Source of the DNA: Clostridium cadaveris
Lineage (GTDB): Bacteria > Bacillota > Clostridia > Clostridiales > Clostridiaceae
Assembly: GCF_020911725.1 (NCBI RefSeq)
Contig: NZ_CP076620.1
Span: 2,741,001 to 2,805,000 of the forward strand
DNA: 64,000 bases
Direction: 5' to 3'
Shown: positions 34,147-42,549 of the stretch, in pieces
Layout: every line of letters begins with the position of its first letter
Numbering within the stretch: position 1 is the stretch's first letter
The notes under the pieces: generated by a model
The model's input: only the letters and a program-made list of their open reading frames with translations
Told to the model about the DNA's origin: nothing
The model's database searches: none
Made by a program: the position numbers and the translations under genes

Positions 34147-34178
34147 AAAGCAGTCAGTGAAATACTGACTGCTTTTTA
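34147..34178 (+). terminator. Terminator after tRNA-Trp
   Basis: AGCAGTCAGT (34149-34158) / ACTGACTGCT (34164-34173) followed by T-run. Confidence 0.85.
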
Positions 34179-34201
34179 TTATATTTTTTTACATAAAAAT
34201 A

Positions 34202-34238
34202 GAGAACAATAAAAACATACATTTCTTATCGTTCTCTA
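34202..34238 (-). terminator. Terminator of the cobalamin operon
   Basis: AGAGAAC (34202-34208) / GTTCTCT (34232-34238) with further A/T pairing inside, downstream of the last minus-strand gene at 34286. Confidence 0.6.
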
Positions 34239-34285
34239 GATTAAATACTCTTTGTTATAATTAAATCCTTATTATATACTGAATT

Positions 34286-34561
34286 CTACTTATCATCATC
34301 TTCTATTTCTTCAATAACAAACTTATCGAACTCTATATCCTCAATGAAGTTATCCTTATTGAAAGCTGTCTTTCCAAATTGATTGTACCTCTTTAAGTTT
34401 ACAGGGAGCCAGTATGGCTTTGCTATATCAAGTTTATCGCATATCTCATTTATACAATATGTAAGGCATGCCTGATATTCATCTATATCTTCTGATATAA
34501 CTACGCAATCTTTTACTATCTTAGTATCTTTCATTATTTTGCCCCATATCTTTATTACCAT
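34286..34561 (-). CDS. Small hypothetical protein at the end of the cobalamin operon
   Basis: 91 residues, family not recognised. No signal peptide or membrane helix; contains a Cys pair in YQACLTYCINEICDKL and an acidic tail (DFV-rich then EEIEDDDK). Very strong ribosome site (AGGAGGAGGA). It begins 26 bp after the cobS stop, so it is probably co-transcribed, but there is no sequence sign of a role in B12 synthesis. Confidence 0.7.
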   Translation of the reverse strand: MVIKIWGKIMKDTKIVKDCVVISEDIDEYQACLTYCINEICDKLDIAKPYWLPVNLKRYNQFGKTAFNKDNFIEDIEFDKFVIEEIEDDDK

Positions 34562-34587
34562 ATGTTCCTCCTCCTAAAACCGTAAAC

Positions 34588-35343
34588 TTAGAATAAATAT
34601 GAATTAGATATAATTAAAGTTAAAATTTCACTTAACTCATTACCTGCCCCTAAAGTATCTCCAACAAGTCCTCCTATCTTGATATTACAATACTTATTGA
34701 ATAAAAACACTATAATATATGAGCATGCTATAAGTGATATTGTTCTAATAGGTCCAACTATAAGTGTTCCTATTATCATAATCTCCACAAAGGTTATTAT
34801 AACTTCTTTTATACCACAGTTCCCTATATAAACATTTCCGCTACTCTTTTCCTTTGCACTTTTACCTATAGAGAAAAGAAATACCATAGCACCTCTTCCT
34901 ATTACAGGAGTTACTATCATAAGGCTTATAAGTCCTCTTTGTTCTAAAAGTATAAATGATACTATCTTTAAAAGAACATCAAAGAAAATTGCAAGTGAAC
35001 CATAGGTCCCCATTCTACTATCCTTCATGATTTCTAGAATTTTATCTTTTCCACCTTTAAATGAATAAAATGCATCAAAGACATCTCCGAGTCCATCAAC
35101 ATGAAGAGCCCCTGTCAACATGACTCCCGCTATGACAGCTATTACAATAGCAATTTCTGATGCTATAATATTTTGAAGAAGGAAATATATCAAATATTGA
35201 ATTCCTCCAACTATAAGTCCTATTATAGGAAAATATGATATTCCTATTCTAAAATCATCCATATTACAACTTAGTTCTTTGTTTACGGGTATTCTAGTCA
35301 TAAATTGTATCATAAGAAGAAACCCATTTAAATATTTTTTCAT
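34588..35343 (-). CDS. cobS: Adenosylcobinamide-GDP ribazoletransferase (cobalamin synthase)
   Basis: 251-residue integral membrane enzyme that joins adenosylcobinamide-GDP with alpha-ribazole (or its phosphate), the last assembly step of the nucleotide loop. Signature GALHVDGLGDVFDAFYS and multiple hydrophobic helices are present; length is normal. Ribosome site AGGAGC. Part of cobT-cobC-cobU-cobS, each 8 to 24 bp apart. Confidence 0.94.
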   Translation of the reverse strand: MKKYLNGFLLMIQFMTRIPVNKELSCNMDDFRIGISYFPIIGLIVGGIQYLIYFLLQNIIASEIAIVIAVIAGVMLTGALHVDGLGDVFDAFYSFKGGKDKILEIMKDSRMGTYGSLAIFFDVLLKIVSFILLEQRGLISLMIVTPVIGRGAMVFLFSIGKSAKEKSSGNVYIGNCGIKEVIITFVEIMIIGTLIVGPIRTISLIACSYIIVFLFNKYCNIKIGGLVGDTLGAGNELSEILTLIISNSYLF

Positions 35344-35367
35344 AACTTTGCTCCTATTTTTCTAAAA

Positions 35368-35919
35368 TTACCCCTTTAATTTTAATGGAATTCCACAGCT
35401 CACTAGATAAACTTCATCACAAGCCATTGCTATATGTTGATTTACAAATCCCGCTACGTCTCTAAATATTCTAGACAATTTATATTCTGGCACAAGTCCC
35501 CAGCCTACTTCATTAGTGATAAGAATCAAATTTTTATCTAACTCTCTGGCTTTTGAAATCAATACTGTAAACTGCCCTTTTATATATTCAGTCACTTTAT
35601 CTATTTCATCCTGACTTGCTTTATCAAAATCTATAGGACTATCAAATAATAGGTTTGTAGTCATTACAGTGACACAATCTAAAAATATATTTTTTTCACT
35701 ATAATTCCCTAAAATTTCATCTAAATTCTTATATCCTTCGTAAGTTGGCCAGTTTTGATTTCTACTTTCTCTATGTCTCTTTATCCTTGCTGCCATCTCT
35801 TTGTCTGTCACTATTGCAGTAGCTATGTAAAGTACATCATCTGTATCCTTCAAAAGAGATTCACCAAAAGAACTCTTTCCACTTCTGCTTCCTCCAGTTA
35901 CTAAAGTAATATTGCTCAT
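35368..35919 (-). CDS. cobU: Adenosylcobinamide kinase / guanylyltransferase
   Basis: 183-residue bifunctional enzyme: phosphorylates adenosylcobinamide and adds GMP. P-loop TGGSRSGKSSFGE at residues 8-20, IATAIVTDKEMAARIKRHR (the active His in the RHR segment), LDCVTVMTTNLL and ITNEVGWGLVPEYKLSR are all family blocks. Cytosolic. Ribosome site AGGAGGAG. Its product feeds CobS encoded next. Confidence 0.95.
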   Translation of the reverse strand: MSNITLVTGGSRSGKSSFGESLLKDTDDVLYIATAIVTDKEMAARIKRHRESRNQNWPTYEGYKNLDEILGNYSEKNIFLDCVTVMTTNLLFDSPIDFDKASQDEIDKVTEYIKGQFTVLISKARELDKNLILITNEVGWGLVPEYKLSRIFRDVAGFVNQHIAMACDEVYLVSCGIPLKLKG

Positions 35920-35932
35920 TTCAATTCTCCTC

Positions 35933-36517
35933 CTAGTCTATATGAACTATAGAATCAATGTACATGTAATTATCTTCATATTTTATAACAGATACATCTC
36001 CATTTTTACTTGCAAATTTCCAATAAAAATCAAGATTTCCTTCTAATATATGACAATATACAGCTCTTATGACTCCTCCATGAGTTACTACTAATATATT
36101 ATCTTCATTTTCTTTTTCAACATCTAAAATAAAACTTTCTACTCTATCATAAAAATCTCTAAAACTTTCTCCATCTTCTGGCTTGAAATTCTCCCAATCT
36201 TTAATCCAAATATCATGTTCTTTAGGAAAACTACTCTTTATTTCATCATAAGTAAGACCTTCAAAAACGCCAAAGCTTCGCTCCTTAAGCCTTTCATCTT
36301 CAACAATGCTACATTTAGGTTCTATTAAAGCTAAAGTTTCCTTTGCTCTTTTAAGCGGACTCACATAGGCTTTAGTGAAATTTACATTTTTTAAATACTC
36401 ATTTAGTTTTTTACCCTGATCCTTGCCAATAGAATTTATAGATGAATCTAAGGATCCATAATAAACTCCTTTTTCATTACTTTCAGTTTTACCATGCCTT
36501 ACAAAATAAATATTCAT
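35933..36517 (-). CDS. cobC: Histidine phosphatase, probable alpha-ribazole phosphatase
   Basis: 194 residues of the phosphoglycerate-mutase-like histidine phosphatase superfamily. RHGKTESNEKG near the N-terminus carries the catalytic His; the second His is in VVTHGGVIRAV, and Arg in the SPLKRAKET segment. In this operon it most likely removes phosphate from alpha-ribazole 5'-phosphate or cobalamin 5'-phosphate. Sequence alone does not exclude another phosphatase, but the position between cobT and cobU makes CobC the best call. Confidence 0.85.
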   Translation of the reverse strand: MNIYFVRHGKTESNEKGVYYGSLDSSINSIGKDQGKKLNEYLKNVNFTKAYVSPLKRAKETLALIEPKCSIVEDERLKERSFGVFEGLTYDEIKSSFPKEHDIWIKDWENFKPEDGESFRDFYDRVESFILDVEKENEDNILVVTHGGVIRAVYCHILEGNLDFYWKFASKNGDVSVIKYEDNYMYIDSIVHID

Positions 36518-36525
36518 AAATCCTC

Positions 36526-37608
36526 CTAAAGGCTGTCATCTTCCCTTATGTCTACATAATCATCCTTTGATATTCCTGATTCATTGAAAGATGACATATT
36601 ACATAAAGTGAATAGAGCCATATCCGCTATTTTAAATGTAAATGGGCATCCTGAACCTTCTCCAAGTCTCATATTTAAATTAATCATAGACTGCAATCCC
36701 ATTTCTTCTAAAACTGTTCTACTTCCCTCTTCCATAGAAATATGAGATGGGAATATATAATCTCTAACTAATGGATTTAATCTATATGCACATAAAGCTG
36801 CTGCTGCAGAAATAACTCCATCCATAACTATAGGAATTCTCTCATAAGCAGCACCCAAGAAGCATCCACATAACCCTGCTATATCTAACCCTCCAACCTT
36901 ACTTAAAACATCTATAGTATCACTTTTATCAGGTTTATTTACTTCTATAGCTCTTCTTATAACTTCTTTTTTATTTTCAAGTCCTAAGTCCGTAAGCCCA
37001 GATCCTTTCCCAACTATACTGTCACTATGTCTTCCAGTTAATACGCTTATTACCGCTGCTGAAGTAGAGGTATTTCCTACTCCCATCTCTCCTGTACCAA
37101 GCATCTCATAACCATTTTTCTTCAAATCCTTTACAATATCTATTCCTACATTTATAGCTTTTATCACATCTTCTCTAGACATAGCTGCTTCTTTTGCTAT
37201 ATTCTTTGTACCATAAGAAATTTTTCTATTTAGTATCCTTGAATCATCAACCTCTGCATTTATACCTATATCAACAACGGTTAAATCTGATCCTACATAT
37301 TTACTTAAAAGGCACACTCCTGTAGTTCCCTTTACAAAATTTAGAGACACAGTAAGAGTTGTGGATTGAGGGCATGTCGATACACCTTCATCTACAATGC
37401 CATTATCAGCGCACATTATTACTATAGACTTTTTTTCTATAGTTTTTACAGCTTTTTCATTAATTCCGCTAAGTTTTATAACTATATCTTCTAATGTTCC
37501 AAGACTTCCTATAGGCTTAGCTAAATTGTCTATTTTTGTCTTTACATCCTTCATAACTTGTACATTTAGTGGTTTTATTCCATTTATAATGCTGTTTATA
37601 TTATCCAT
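36526..37608 (-). CDS. cobT: Nicotinate-nucleotide-dimethylbenzimidazole phosphoribosyltransferase
   Basis: 360-residue enzyme making alpha-ribazole phosphate, which activates the lower ligand base of B12. Blocks LGTLEDIVIKLSGIN, ADNGIVDEGVSTCPQ, LGTGEMGVGNTSTSAAV and HISMEEGSRTVLEEMG are CobT hallmarks, including the catalytic Glu near the C-terminus. First gene of the operon. No cobalamin riboswitch could be seen in the 170 bp upstream; only a simple hairpin is there. Confidence 0.94.
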   Translation of the reverse strand: MDNINSIINGIKPLNVQVMKDVKTKIDNLAKPIGSLGTLEDIVIKLSGINEKAVKTIEKKSIVIMCADNGIVDEGVSTCPQSTTLTVSLNFVKGTTGVCLLSKYVGSDLTVVDIGINAEVDDSRILNRKISYGTKNIAKEAAMSREDVIKAINVGIDIVKDLKKNGYEMLGTGEMGVGNTSTSAAVISVLTGRHSDSIVGKGSGLTDLGLENKKEVIRRAIEVNKPDKSDTIDVLSKVGGLDIAGLCGCFLGAAYERIPIVMDGVISAAAALCAYRLNPLVRDYIFPSHISMEEGSRTVLEEMGLQSMINLNMRLGEGSGCPFTFKIADMALFTLCNMSSFNESGISKDDYVDIREDDSL

Positions 37609-37629
37609 AAAGCTCCCCCTAATAAGAAA

Positions 37630-37653
37630 GACCTCTATACTATTATAGAGGTC
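37630..37653 (-). terminator. Hairpin between the GNAT gene and cobT
   Basis: Perfect 10-bp stem GACCTCTATA / TATAGAGGTC with 4-nt loop, then TTTCTTATT on the minus strand. It ends the upstream GNAT transcript or could attenuate cobT, since only 21 bp separate it from the cobT ATG. Confidence 0.7.
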
Positions 37654-37781
37654 AAATAATACTATTTATTAGCTAAAACAAGTAAAGTTTTCTCTTCTTG
37701 CTTATGCTCAATTCTCATTATATAATTTTACATAATAAAAATCAATTAATTTTAAATATTCTAATCTATTGAATGCCTACA

Positions 37782-38153
37782 TTATATATTATAAATATAA
37801 ATTCTAGCCATAGTATTTTCATCTTTGTCAAGAAATACTTTTTCTAAATTAAATCCTGTTTTCTCTAAAACTCTCCATGCTCCAATATTCTTCTCAATTA
37901 CTTTAGCGACAATTTTCATATTAAGGTTACTATCTTTCAACATCTTTAGTACGCTTCCTATACCTTCTATACTATATCCAAGTCCTCTATATTGGCTGTA
38001 AATCTCATAATTTATTTCTACAGCACCAAATTTATTCAATTTTGTGTGACACCAGCCAATATTTTCTCCATTTTCATTTAGTATAAATTTGTAAATAGTC
38101 TCACTCGGTTCATTTTTACTTAACTCTACTTTTAGCCTACAATTCTTATCCAT
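37782..38153 (-). CDS. GNAT-family N-acetyltransferase
   Basis: 123 residues from the ATG at 38153, placed just after GGGAGGA; the in-frame TTG upstream overlaps that ribosome site. Shows a RimJ-like GNAT pattern: GWCHTKLNKFGAVEINYEI, acetyl-CoA loop QYRGLGYSIEGIGSV, and NIGAWRVLEKTGF. Cytosolic acyltransferase; substrate unknown. It may be part of the transcript upstream of cobT but a hairpin separates them. Confidence 0.82.
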   Translation of the reverse strand: MDKNCRLKVELSKNEPSETIYKFILNENGENIGWCHTKLNKFGAVEINYEIYSQYRGLGYSIEGIGSVLKMLKDSNLNMKIVAKVIEKNIGAWRVLEKTGFNLEKVFLDKDENTMARIYIYNI

Positions 38154-38165
38154 AATTCCTCCCAA

Positions 38166-38391
38166 TAACTAGAGTTACCCCTTTTTTATTGGCTATAGTA
38201 TATCACAGTTCTAAAGTTATTTTAAAATCACTTTTTTAACTATTTCATTATAAAAAAAACTTTTTTTAAGATATTGTTAATATTTCTTATATTATTTAAA
38301 AATATATCTTTTAAAATGTATTTCAATTGCTTCATATTAAAATTTAATACTTTTAAACAAAAAAATAGCCAGTAATTTTACTGACTATTTT
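38166..38391. other. Non-coding gap before tRNA-Trp (minus copy)
   Basis: 226 bp of AT-rich DNA. The hairpin AAATAGCCAGTAA / TTACTGACTATTT (about 38363-38390, one mismatch) is the terminator of the minus-strand tRNA-Trp. The rest shows nothing beyond probable promoter sequence for the GNAT gene. Confidence 0.6.
38363..38390 (-). terminator. Terminator after tRNA-Trp (minus copy)
   Basis: Stem containing CAGTAA/TTACTG with flanking A/T pairs; similar in core (AGTCAGT) to the terminator after the plus-strand tRNA-Trp. Confidence 0.75.
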
Positions 38392-38467
38392 TGGCAGGGG
38401 CACGAGGACTTGAACCCGGAACCAACGGTTTTGGAGACCGCTACTCTACCAATTGAGCTATACCCCT
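38392..38467 (-). tRNA. tRNA-Trp (CCA), second copy
   Basis: 76 nt, identical to the copy at 34071-34146 and in opposite orientation, so the two point toward each other across the cobalamin genes. Confidence 0.95.
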
Positions 38468-38479
38468 AAGACAAAATTT

Positions 38480-38508
38480 ATTATAAATTAATTCAGTAAA
38501 TTTTGCAA
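38480..38508 (-). promoter_or_regulatory. SigA promoter of tRNA-Trp (minus copy)
   Basis: Minus strand TTGCAA (38508-38503), 17-bp spacer, TATAAT (38485-38480), 12 bp before the tRNA. The promoter sequence differs from that of the other copy although the distance is the same. Confidence 0.85.
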
Positions 38509-38558
38509 CACATTTTTTTCTTCGCATTGCTCTAAAAAAGACGACCCTTAAAACAATA

Positions 38559-38825
38559 CTAAAAAAATATCTTCTCTATAGCAAAGCAATAAATCACCAT
38601 AGTGATTCCTACTATAAAGAAACGTATAAAAAATCCATAGCCTGACCTTATTAAATCAAAATCTTGTCCCCATCTTGATTTTATATCTTGATGAGAAGCT
38701 GTTCTACTGTACTGGTAAATAAAATCTTTTGCTGTAGTCCTTGGACTATTAATTGCACAAATACCGATAAATAAAACCACTGCTGCTATAACAACCAATA
38801 TCATTTCTGCTTTTTCATAGCTCAT
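38559..38825 (-). CDS. Small two-helix membrane protein
   Basis: 88 residues, family not recognised. Two hydrophobic helices (ILVVIAAVVLFIGICAI at about 9-25 and GFFIRFFIVGITMVIYCF at about 64-81) flank a polar loop of about 38 residues (SPRTTAKDFIYQY, KSRWGQDFDLIRSG). No clear ribosome site is visible. It is 65 bp downstream of the ZnuA-like gene and may be co-transcribed with it. Function unknown. Confidence 0.6.
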   Translation of the reverse strand: MSYEKAEMILVVIAAVVLFIGICAINSPRTTAKDFIYQYSRTASHQDIKSRWGQDFDLIRSGYGFFIRFFIVGITMVIYCFAIEKIFF

Positions 38826-38890
38826 ATCAAAAAAACTAGCAATATTACTTTAATAATATGAGCATATTTTAAAACTATCATATTTTACAT

Positions 38891-39817
38891 TTATTTTTCA
38901 GACTCGAAACTCGTGAATTTTTCAACTAACTTTTGTAAAAATTCATAATTGGAATTATGATATTTATCTATATCTATATACATAGTTTTCATTCCAAACT
39001 CTGTTATTATGCCTTCATTTTCTCTAAGGATATCATTATAACCACATAGAAAAATAAGGTTTTTAGTTTCTTTAAATTTTTCTTTCATAGTATCCCATTC
39101 TTCTTTTTTTAACTCCTTAGGAATTTTTATAGTTTTTAATCCCTTGTATTTTAGAAAATAATCAAATGTGTCTTCTCTTACAACAAAAGTATATTGACTT
39201 ACCTTTTCTAATGATTCATTCAAACTCTCTTCAAGCTTATTAATCTTTTCCATAGCTTCTTTGAAATTTTTTTCATATTTATCTCTATTCCTAGTGTCCT
39301 TTTCAGTAACAGCAACTCTTATGTTATTCAAAGCAGTTTTATAATTTTCTAAATTCATCCAATAATATGGATTCTCCTTATACTCCTTTTCCTTTATCTT
39401 TCTAGGCTTTGTAAGAGGTAATGATATGATACCTCTAGATATATTCGAAGTGGATAGGGTTTCTCTTTTCACCAAATCCAAAAATCCATCTACCCAAGGC
39501 TCATTTTCCATTCCCATATACAAAAATAAATCCTGTTTCCCAACATTTATTACGCTATCATTTGTATATTCAAAATTTAAATTTTCATTGTCATTTTTAA
39601 ACATATATGAAACATCATGGTCATCTCCTACAATGTCAAGAACCATATTATACAAGCTTTTTGTGGGAACCATGATTGATATGTAACTTTCTCTTTCCTT
39701 TTCATCTAACATAGGTGCATACTTTTTCTGCTGAACATTATGACTTACTACTATGGCTGAAATCACAACTGCATTAGTGATTATGAATGCTATTAAAAGT
39801 TTCCAACCTCGTTTCAA
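38891..39817 (-). CDS. ZnuA-like metal-binding protein fold, membrane-anchored and lacking ligands
   Basis: 308 residues resembling TroA/ZnuA substrate-binding proteins in layout: N-terminal membrane helix (LLIAFIITNAVVISAIVV), two lobes joined by a long helix (YEKNFKEAMEKINKLEESL), and ENPYYWMNLENYKTALNNI where the family has DPHxWLDP. The metal His of that motif is Tyr here, and the other His ligands are not evident. There is no lipobox Cys, and no ABC ATPase or permease gene is adjacent. It starts with TTG behind GAGGGTGAT. Perhaps a repurposed binding protein; the zinc role should not be assumed. Confidence 0.7.
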   Translation of the reverse strand: MKRGWKLLIAFIITNAVVISAIVVSHNVQQKKYAPMLDEKERESYISIMVPTKSLYNMVLDIVGDDHDVSYMFKNDNENLNFEYTNDSVINVGKQDLFLYMGMENEPWVDGFLDLVKRETLSTSNISRGIISLPLTKPRKIKEKEYKENPYYWMNLENYKTALNNIRVAVTEKDTRNRDKYEKNFKEAMEKINKLEESLNESLEKVSQYTFVVREDTFDYFLKYKGLKTIKIPKELKKEEWDTMKEKFKETKNLIFLCGYNDILRENEGIITEFGMKTMYIDIDKYHNSNYEFLQKLVEKFTSFESEK

Positions 39818-39968
39818 TTAAATCACCCTCTAAATAATACTTACTTAATTTTAACCTCTAGTAAATTTCAAGTCAAACTTATTACATCGAAATATTCCCT
39901 AAGCTTTTCTTTTTATAGATTTTAGGATAAAATAAAGGATAGACTTTAATATTAGGAGGTCATTGACT

Positions 39969-40430
39969 ATGGAATTTTTTGTACATAGCGTGGAGGAAAC
40001 CTTTAATATAGGAAAACAATTGGGTGAACTATGCAACTCTGAAGATATAATATGTCTTATAGGAGATTTAGGCACTGGAAAAACTCATCTTACTAAAGGT
40101 TTTGCTACAGGTCTTAAAATAGATGAATACATAACAAGTCCTACATTTAATATAGTAAATGAATATCACAGCGGCAGACTTACTCTTTATCATTTTGATG
40201 TATACAGAGTAAATGACCCAGATGAAATAAGTGCAATAGGTTTTGACGAGTATATATTCGGTGAAGGTGTCTCTATCATTGAATGGGCTAATTATATAGA
40301 AGAACTTATTCCAAAGAACTTTTTAAACATAGAAATAGAAAAAGTGCCTAGCCTAGGGGAAAATGTGAGAAAAATCACTTTAACTCCTCATGGAGAGCAA
40401 TATGATTATATAAAGGAGATTATTATATGA
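39969..40430 (+). CDS. tsaE: tRNA threonylcarbamoyladenosine biosynthesis ATPase TsaE
   Basis: 153 residues from the ATG at 39969, eight bases after AGGAGGT; a TTG two codons upstream is rejected. Walker A GDLGTGKTHLTKG, SPTFNIVNEY and HFDVYRV are TsaE blocks. Works with TsaB and TsaD to form t6A37 on ANN-decoding tRNAs. Overlaps tsaB by 4 bp (ATGA). TsaC and TsaD genes are not in the window. Confidence 0.95.
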   Translation: MEFFVHSVEETFNIGKQLGELCNSEDIICLIGDLGTGKTHLTKGFATGLKIDEYITSPTFNIVNEYHSGRLTLYHFDVYRVNDPDEISAIGFDEYIFGEGVSIIEWANYIEELIPKNFLNIEIEKVPSLGENVRKITLTPHGEQYDYIKEIII

Positions 40431-41134
40431 TAGTTTTGAGTATAGATTCAGCAACAGACGCTGCAACTGCTGCTGTAGTTAGTAACGATCAAATATTAGG
40501 AGAAATGAATTTTGCAAATAAAAAGCAGCATTCAGTACTTATAATGCCTATGATAGATGAACTTCTTAAGTCATTAGATTTGACTATAGATGATATAGAA
40601 GGATTTGTAATATCTAAAGGCCCCGGCTCCTTTACAGGACTTAGAATAGGAATGGCTACAATAAAAGGATTAAGCCTTGGAAGCTCTAAGCCTTATGTAT
40701 CTATATCTTCACTAGATTCTCTAGCCTATAACTTGTATGGAGCTAATGGAATAGTATGTCCTATCATGGATGCACTTAGAGAAAATGTATACTGCGGCTT
40801 ATATAAGTTTGAAAATGGTGAGATGATAAAACTTATGGATTATGACAGGCTTTCATTAGATGAGCTTGTTTCAAAATTAAAAGAGTTTAATGAACCTGTA
40901 TATTTTGTTGGAGATGGAACTAAAAAGTATGGAGAACTTTTAAAGAATTCTTTAGAAAACTGTTTCTTCGCTCCAAACAATTTGAACTATACTAGAGCAT
41001 CTTCTCTTGGAGAGCTTGGAATAAAATTATTATCTCAAGGTATCAGCGATGATATAAATATATCTAATCCCCTATACCTTAGAAAATCCCAAGCTGAAAG
41101 AGAATATGATGAAAAACTAAAAAAAGGATTGTAG
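40427..41134 (+). CDS. tsaB: tRNA threonylcarbamoyladenosine biosynthesis protein TsaB
   Basis: 235-residue ASKHA-fold scaffold of the t6A complex. LSIDSATDAATAAV at the start and SKGPGSFTGLRIGMATIKGL are the family blocks. It pairs with TsaD, encoded elsewhere, and with TsaE. Middle gene of tsaE-tsaB-rimI, the usual Firmicute order. Confidence 0.95.
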   Translation: MIVLSIDSATDAATAAVVSNDQILGEMNFANKKQHSVLIMPMIDELLKSLDLTIDDIEGFVISKGPGSFTGLRIGMATIKGLSLGSSKPYVSISSLDSLAYNLYGANGIVCPIMDALRENVYCGLYKFENGEMIKLMDYDRLSLDELVSKLKEFNEPVYFVGDGTKKYGELLKNSLENCFFAPNNLNYTRASSLGELGIKLLSQGISDDINISNPLYLRKSQAEREYDEKLKKGL

Positions 41135-41137
41135 TCT

Positions 41138-41596
41138 ATGTGTGATATAAAAGTGATTTTAGCTTCTAAAAATCACATAAATGATATGGTTAAAATAAGC
41201 GAAGAAAGTCTTGCAATACCTTGGAGTTTTCAATCCTTTGAAGAAGAATTTAAAAATAAATTTTCTAGATATGTAGTAGCTTTATGTGATGATAAAGTCG
41301 TTGGTTTTGGAGGCTGCTGGATAATTGTTGGCGAAGGAAATATAACCAACATAGCAGTTTCTCCTGAATATAGGGGCAAGGGAATAGGTTCTGCCATAGT
41401 GAAAGAACTATTAAGAATTTGCCATAAAGAAAATGGGACTGCCATCACACTTGAGGTTAGACGTTCTAACATCATTGCTCAAAATCTATATAAGAAATTT
41501 GGATTTGAAGTTGAAGGAATCCGCAAAGGATACTACGCTAATAACAAAGAAGACGCACTACTTATGTGGAATAGATCTTTAGAAAGTTTTATTTAG
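41138..41596 (+). CDS. rimI: Ribosomal protein S18-alanine N-acetyltransferase
   Basis: 152-residue GNAT enzyme. Acetyl-CoA loop VSPEYRGKGIGSAIVKELL and the C-terminal EVRRSNIIAQNLYKKFGFE, GIRKGYY are RimI-typical. Three bases separate it from tsaB, and the tsaB-rimI pairing supports the call. It acetylates the N-terminal Ala of S18; in Firmicutes other targets are possible. Confidence 0.92.
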   Translation: MCDIKVILASKNHINDMVKISEESLAIPWSFQSFEEEFKNKFSRYVVALCDDKVVGFGGCWIIVGEGNITNIAVSPEYRGKGIGSAIVKELLRICHKENGTAITLEVRRSNIIAQNLYKKFGFEVEGIRKGYYANNKEDALLMWNRSLESFI

Positions 41597-41604
41597 ATAT
41601 AAAC

Positions 41605-41638
41605 AAAGAACCGCTGAATAAAAATCCAGCGGTTCTTT
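41605..41638. terminator. Bidirectional terminator between rimI and ribU
   Basis: Perfect 12-bp stem AAAGAACCGCTG / CAGCGGTTCTTT with T-runs on both strands. Confidence 0.9.
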
Positions 41639-41646
41639 ATTTTATG

Positions 41647-42282
41647 TTAGGCGGCTCTATTTGAACCTTTTGCACTTCCGTCTTTTACAGATGATAATAC
41701 TGGTATAACCTTATTAAATAAAACCATTGTAACTACTGAAACAAGTAAACACTTAACTAAATTAAATGGAGTTATTCCTAATAGTACCAAAGTGAACGGA
41801 TCAACTATGCTGCTATTAACAACTGTTCCCATAGATACAATTTGTTCCATTGTCATTCCCATAAACTTCACATAAGCAGGAAGCATAAAATAATAGTTAG
41901 CAAGTGCTGCTACAACAGTCATTGTTATACTTCCAGCAATTAATCCTATAATTGCACTTTTTCTTGTTTTATTTTTCTTATAGATAAGTCCTGTAACTAA
42001 TACTAATGATCCTCCAACTAAAAAGTTGGCTGTTTCCCCAACCATAGCTGTGCTTGTACCTTTTATTAAAGCATAAAGAAAAACCTTGATAAATTCAACT
42101 ACAACCCCTGCTACTGGTCCTAAAGTAAATGCTCCTACTATAGCCGGTACATCACTTAAATCAATTTTTAAAAAAGCAGGAAAAATTGGTAGTGGAAAAT
42201 CTATTGCCATAAGAACAACAGCCACAGACGCTAAAAATGAGATTTTTACCATTTTGTTTAGTTTGATAGAATTGTTTGCCAT
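41647..42282 (-). CDS. ribU: Riboflavin ECF transporter S component
   Basis: 211 residues from the ATG at 42282, behind GGGAGGG; the longer frame to 42369 would be translated from the riboswitch terminator and is rejected. About five to six membrane helices, with VALMAIDFPLPIFPAFLKIDLSDVPAIVGAF, of which FPLPIFPAFLKIDLSDVPA marks the RibU/S-component family. It captures riboflavin and uses a shared EcfA-EcfA'-EcfT module encoded elsewhere. The FMN riboswitch upstream supports the substrate. Confidence 0.94.
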   Translation of the reverse strand: MANNSIKLNKMVKISFLASVAVVLMAIDFPLPIFPAFLKIDLSDVPAIVGAFTLGPVAGVVVEFIKVFLYALIKGTSTAMVGETANFLVGGSLVLVTGLIYKKNKTRKSAIIGLIAGSITMTVVAALANYYFMLPAYVKFMGMTMEQIVSMGTVVNSSIVDPFTLVLLGITPFNLVKCLLVSVVTMVLFNKVIPVLSSVKDGSAKGSNRAA

Positions 42283-42332
42283 TTTGATACCCTCCCAAAT
42301 AATCCTCCAGGGTATAAGTACTAGAAACAAGA

Positions 42333-42358
42333 AAAAGCCCTGACAAAAAGCCAGGGCA
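42333..42358 (-). terminator. Riboswitch-controlled terminator of ribU
   Basis: GCCCTG (42352-42357) / CAGGGC (42338-42343) hairpin followed on the minus strand by TTTTTC, between the FMN aptamer and the ribU start. Expected to form when FMN is bound. Confidence 0.8.
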
Positions 42359-42382
42359 TAACTTACCATTTCTAATAATAAT

Positions 42383-42490
42383 ACCTTCTTTCATCCAGAC
42401 TATACTGTCGGCCTCGGAATTTCACCGAATCATGCCTTACGGCTCGCGGGCTATACCGCCGGTAGGGATTTACGCCCTGCCCTGAAGATA
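42383..42490 (-). ncRNA. FMN riboswitch (RFN element)
   Basis: Minus-strand leader with the conserved blocks in order: ATCTTCAGGGCAGGG, CCGGCGGTATAGCCCGCGAG, GATTCGGTGAAATTCCGAGG, CCGACAGTATAGTCTGGATG and GAAGGT. It controls ribU by transcription termination. Confidence 0.96.
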
Positions 42491-42549
42491 ACTTTATTAT
42501 ATTTTACAAATTTATTATATATCTTTTGTTTTTATAATTCAATATGTTT

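Noticed and set aside
37609-37781. Cobalamin riboswitch upstream of cobT
   Set aside because: Looked for the B12-box; only a simple 10-bp hairpin is present in the gap.
42283-42369. 29-residue extension of RibU
   Set aside because: It would be translated from the riboswitch terminator; the ATG at 42282 has GGGAGGG.
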